In this document: one piece after another, positions 7,634 to 9,237 of the stretch | How positions within the stretch are numbered: position 1 is the stretch's first letter | Layout of the letters: every line of letters begins with the position of its first letter | From: Peptococcaceae bacterium | Lineage (GTDB): Bacteria > Bacillota > Peptococcia > Peptococcales > Peptococcaceae | DNA length: 9,237 nucleotides | NCBI GenBank assembly: GCA_900756555.1 | Contig: CAAEKP010000130.1 | Location: 1-9,237 of the forward strand | Reading direction: 5' to 3' | Notes under the pieces: generated by a model | Databases searched by the model: none | Told to the model about the DNA's origin: nothing | Seen by the model: the letters and a program-made list of their open reading frames with translations, nothing else | Position numbers and translations under genes: made by a program

Positions 7634-8728
7634 TTATTTGCCCTCCTTATCCATCAATTCCATGAAACGATTGAATAAATCTCCAGTATTCTGTTTGCCG
7701 CCGCAGCCTTCCGGCTGGAACTGTACAGAATATGCCGGACTGTTTTTATATACAAGACCCTCGCAGGTTTTATCATTTACATTCCAATGGCTTACTTCTG
7801 CCACAGCAGCATCCATGCTGTCTGCTGCAACTGCATAGCCGTGATTCTGGCTGGTGATATACACTCTGCCGGTTGCCAGATCTTTTACTGGCTGATTGCC
7901 GCCACGGTGACCGTGTTTCAGTTTTTCAGTCTGAGCACCATTTGCCAGCGCCAGCAGCTGATGCCCTAACCCAACACCGAACATTGGCACTGCCGCTGCC
8001 ATCAGTTTTTTCACTTCAGCAACCACTTCCACATTTTCTGCCGGATTGCCAGGGCCATTGCTCAGCAGAATACCATCTGGATTCAGGGCAAGCACTGCTT
8101 CCGCGGTAGTATTATAAGGCACTGCCGTCACATTGCATTCCCTGCTCAGCAGCTGCTGTACCAGATATGCTTTTGCGCCAAAATCCATCATTACCACATG
8201 ATATTTAGCAGCTTCTGTAGTGTAAGTTTTTTGCTCTGTTGTGCTCACTGCTTTGACAGCATCTTTGATCTCATACGCCTGTACCTGTGCCAGCAGTTCA
8301 TCTTTTTTAGCATATACATCTTCTGTGGTGATGACGCCGTTCATTACACCGTGCTCACGGATGATTCTGGTCAGCTGACGGGTATCAATGCCGTACAAGC
8401 CAATCACATTCTGTTCCTTCATAAACGCATCAATGGTTTTTTCACAGCGGAAATTGGACGGTGCTTCGCACCATTCGCGCACGATATATCCTTTCATCCA
8501 ACATTCAGAAGATGAAAAATCCTCACTGTTTGCTCCGTAATTACCGTTTAAAGGGAATGTCTGAACGGCAATCTGCCCATAATAGCTGGGGTCTGTCAGT
8601 GTCTCCTGATATCCTGTCATTCCTGTGGCAAATACAACCTCACCAATGGTTGTACCAGTTACGCCAAAGCTCTTGCCTTCAAAAACCTGCCCGTTTGCCA
8701 GCAGCAGGTAAGCTTTCTGTTCGCTCAT
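7634..8728 (-). CDS. carA: carbamoyl-phosphate synthase small subunit, glutaminase site lost
   Basis: The small subunit normally hydrolyses glutamine and passes ammonia to CarB. It has 364 residues, a normal length. The N-terminal CarA domain is well kept (GEVVFATGMTGYQETLTDPSY at 29-49, IDTRQLTRIIREHG at 114-127). The class I amidotransferase domain (about 175-360) keeps LSNGPGNP (222-229), LGHQLLALANGA (254-265) and SQNHGYAV (293-300). However, the nucleophile elbow reads GVGLGHQ where the family has G-I-C-L-G-H-Q, so Gly253 (codon GGG, 7970-7972) replaces the catalytic Cys. QFQPEG replaces Q-x-H-P-E-A, so Gln338 (CAG, 7715-7717) replaces the catalytic His; Glu340 remains. The usual NHPV reads NQPV (Gln279). 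The frame and fold are intact, so this is not ordinary decay. Inference: a structural/allosteric partner for an ammonia-dependent enzyme. RBS AAGGGAAGG precedes the ATG. Control is by the attenuator and promoters upstream. Confidence 0.96.
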   Translation of the reverse strand: MSEQKAYLLLANGQVFEGKSFGVTGTTIGEVVFATGMTGYQETLTDPSYYGQIAVQTFPLNGNYGANSEDFSSSECWMKGYIVREWCEAPSNFRCEKTIDAFMKEQNVIGLYGIDTRQLTRIIREHGVMNGVITTEDVYAKKDELLAQVQAYEIKDAVKAVSTTEQKTYTTEAAKYHVVMMDFGAKAYLVQQLLSRECNVTAVPYNTTAEAVLALNPDGILLSNGPGNPAENVEVVAEVKKLMAAAVPMFGVGLGHQLLALANGAQTEKLKHGHRGGNQPVKDLATGRVYITSQNHGYAVAADSMDAAVAEVSHWNVNDKTCEGLVYKNSPAYSVQFQPEGCGGKQNTGDLFNRFMELMDKEGK

Positions 8729-8772
8729 ATCGATTCCTTCCCTTTCTATGATTGAAATAATTGCAGACCTAT

Positions 8773-8814
8773 AAAAAAATGTCTATTTATCCCGTTAAAC
8801 AGATAAATAGACAT
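8773..8814 (-). terminator. attenuator terminator in the carA leader
   Basis: On the minus strand ATGTCTATTTAT (8814-8803) pairs perfectly with ATAAATAGACAT (8790-8779), extended by one more pair around a 10-base loop, and is followed by a run of T (8779-8773). It lies about 45 bases before the carA ATG. Its 5' strand can instead pair with AGATAGA (8876-8870) at the end of the PyrR hairpin, giving a partial antiterminator (7 pairs, one G-U). That matches the known PyrR attenuation scheme. Confidence 0.92.
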
Positions 8815-8876
8815 AGTAATAGCAGTTATCACAGCGCACTGCGGCCATCAGCCACAGCATTCGCTGGTTTCTATCT

Positions 8877-8908
8877 CCTTTTTAGTCTCACGGGACTAAA
8901 TTTAAAGG
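8877..8908 (-). promoter_or_regulatory. PyrR-binding RNA hairpin (pyr attenuator)
   Basis: The minus-strand RNA forms TTTAGTC, hexaloop CCGTGA (8893-8888), GACTAAA, with a lower stem CCTT/AAGG (8908-8905 with 8880-8877) and an unpaired purine-rich stretch on the 5' side. This fits the known PyrR anti-antiterminator consensus of AGUCC-x-GUGAG-x-CU followed by AAGGAG. Known mechanism in Bacillus: PyrR with UMP stabilises this hairpin and lets the downstream terminator form; with low UMP the antiterminator wins and carAB is transcribed. pyrR itself is not in the window. Confidence 0.88.
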
Positions 8909-8934
8909 CCTTATATTCAGTTTCGTTCTCTATT

Positions 8935-8963
8935 ATTATAGCAACCTCTGCAAAAAATGTCTA
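8935..8963 (-). promoter_or_regulatory. carAB promoter P2 (proximal)
   Basis: TAGACA (8958-8963), 17-base spacer, perfect TATAAT (8935-8940) on the minus strand. Transcription would begin near 8928, about 20 bases before the PyrR hairpin, so the whole attenuator lies in this transcript. Confidence 0.82.
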
Positions 8964-9000
8964 CTAAAATCTGTCTGTTTCTGAAAATATCTTGTATACA

Positions 9001-9014
9001 TAAATAATTATTCA
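9001..9014 (-). promoter_or_regulatory. candidate ArgR operator (ARG box)
   Basis: Minus strand TGAATAATTATTTA differs by one base from the ARG-box core TGAAT-WWWW-ATTCA. It lies about +6 to +19 relative to the predicted P1 start, where a repressor would block transcription. A weaker second half-match (ACAAGATATTTTCA) follows 5 bases downstream. ArgR control of carAB is established in other bacteria; here it is inferred from one AT-rich site. Confidence 0.4.
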
Positions 9015-9026
9015 TCCGCATGTATA

Positions 9027-9055
9027 ATAATAGAACTTTTTATCCGCACTGTCAA
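9027..9055 (-). promoter_or_regulatory. carAB promoter P1 (distal)
   Basis: Perfect TTGACA (9050-9055), 17-base spacer, TATTAT (9027-9032) on the minus strand. The -35 box directly abuts the stop codon of the RNase HI gene. Transcription would begin near 9020 and run through the ARG-box-like site, P2 and the PyrR attenuator to carA. Confidence 0.82.
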
Positions 9056-9237
9056 CTATTTTATTCCTAATGCTGCTTTTGCAAGCTGGTCTGCCAATTC
9101 ATTATAGGCATCGCCGGAATGCCCCTTCACCTTGTGAAAATGAATATCTACGCCCTGCTGCCGCGTTTGCTGATAAGTACGCCGATATTGCTGCGTGCCG
9201 GTTTTTTTGGCCTGCCACTCCCCGGTACACCAGCGGG
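9056..9237 (-). CDS. rnhA: ribonuclease HI, C-terminal part (runs off right edge)
   Basis: The last 60 codons of an RNase H, which cuts the RNA strand of RNA-DNA hybrids in the cytoplasm. Visible are RWCTGEWQAKKTGTQQYRRTY, then KVKGHSGDAYNELADQLAKAAL and a TAG stop at 9056-9058. The HSGD segment carries the conserved His of the flexible catalytic loop, and LADQLAK carries the last metal-binding Asp. The W-x-x-GEW-x(5)-GT-x-x-Y segment resembles Firmicutes enzymes that also carry an N-terminal hybrid-binding (viroplasmin) domain, but that part is outside the window. No terminator separates it from carA's promoter. Confidence 0.88.
   Translation of the reverse strand, partial: RWCTGEWQAKKTGTQQYRRTYQQTRQQGVDIHFHKVKGHSGDAYNELADQLAKAALGIK

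Larger units (their letters stand above)
8929..9034. repeat. 12-bp perfect inverted repeat spanning both carA -10 elements
   Basis: TCTATTATTATA at 8929-8940 is the exact reverse complement of TATAATAATAGA at 9023-9034. Each arm contains one of the two minus-strand -10 boxes. Low-complexity -10 sequence may produce this by chance. Confidence 0.6.

Noticed and set aside
7634..8728. carA as a pseudogene
   Set aside because: Full length, no frameshift or stop, strong conservation outside the catalytic residues, tight coupling to carB and intact regulation. The losses are confined to the glutaminase chemistry.
8917..9021. Small arginine-rich open frame on the minus strand in the carA leader (MRMNNY..., 6 Arg), suggestive of a leader peptide for arginine control
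   Set aside because: Its first ATG lies at or before the predicted P1 start, no ribosome binding site is visible, and the frame crosses P2. The Arg codons are scattered, not in a run.

Overview
This window reads like the chromosome of a member of the Bacillota. The evidence is a PyrR-type RNA attenuator in front of carAB, a compact comG-like pilus operon, and C-terminal RNase H residues of the type seen in Firmicutes. The diderm Negativicutes (Acidaminococcus/Phascolarctobacterium-like) are my best guess, but this rests on general impression and not on a marker gene. All genes lie on the minus strand, so the reading order runs from right to left. No transposon, CRISPR array, tRNA or rRNA was seen.

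Right end (9237 to 8729): the C-terminus of a ribonuclease HI ends directly against a consensus promoter (TTGACA-17-TATTAT). A second promoter (TAGACA-17-TATAAT) lies about 90 bp downstream, with an ArgR-box-like sequence between them. The carA leader follows, with a PyrR-binding hairpin and a strong intrinsic terminator. This layout suggests control by both arginine and pyrimidines.

Middle (8728 to 4438): carA and carB, one base apart, encode carbamoyl-phosphate synthetase. The large subunit looks fully conserved. The small subunit has an intact fold but has lost the catalytic cysteine (now Gly253) and the catalytic histidine (now Gln338) of its glutaminase site. The prediction is an enzyme that uses free ammonia instead of glutamine, paralleling vertebrate CPS I. 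This is the most interesting observation in the window.

Next (4329 to 3110): a small tatA for Tat protein export, followed by a clear terminator, then an AEC-family (auxin efflux carrier/malate permease-like) transporter.

Left (2819 to 1): an operon for a type IV pilus/competence pseudopilus: a GspE/PilB/ComGA ATPase, a GspF/PilC/ComGB platform protein, a GspH/ComGD-like minor pseudopilin and the start of another prepilin that runs off the left edge. Stop and start codons overlap or nearly touch, so the genes are probably translationally coupled. No ComGC-like major pilin lies at its usual place after the platform gene. The ATPase supplies energy to the membrane platform, which assembles prepilins into a fibre used for DNA uptake or secretion.
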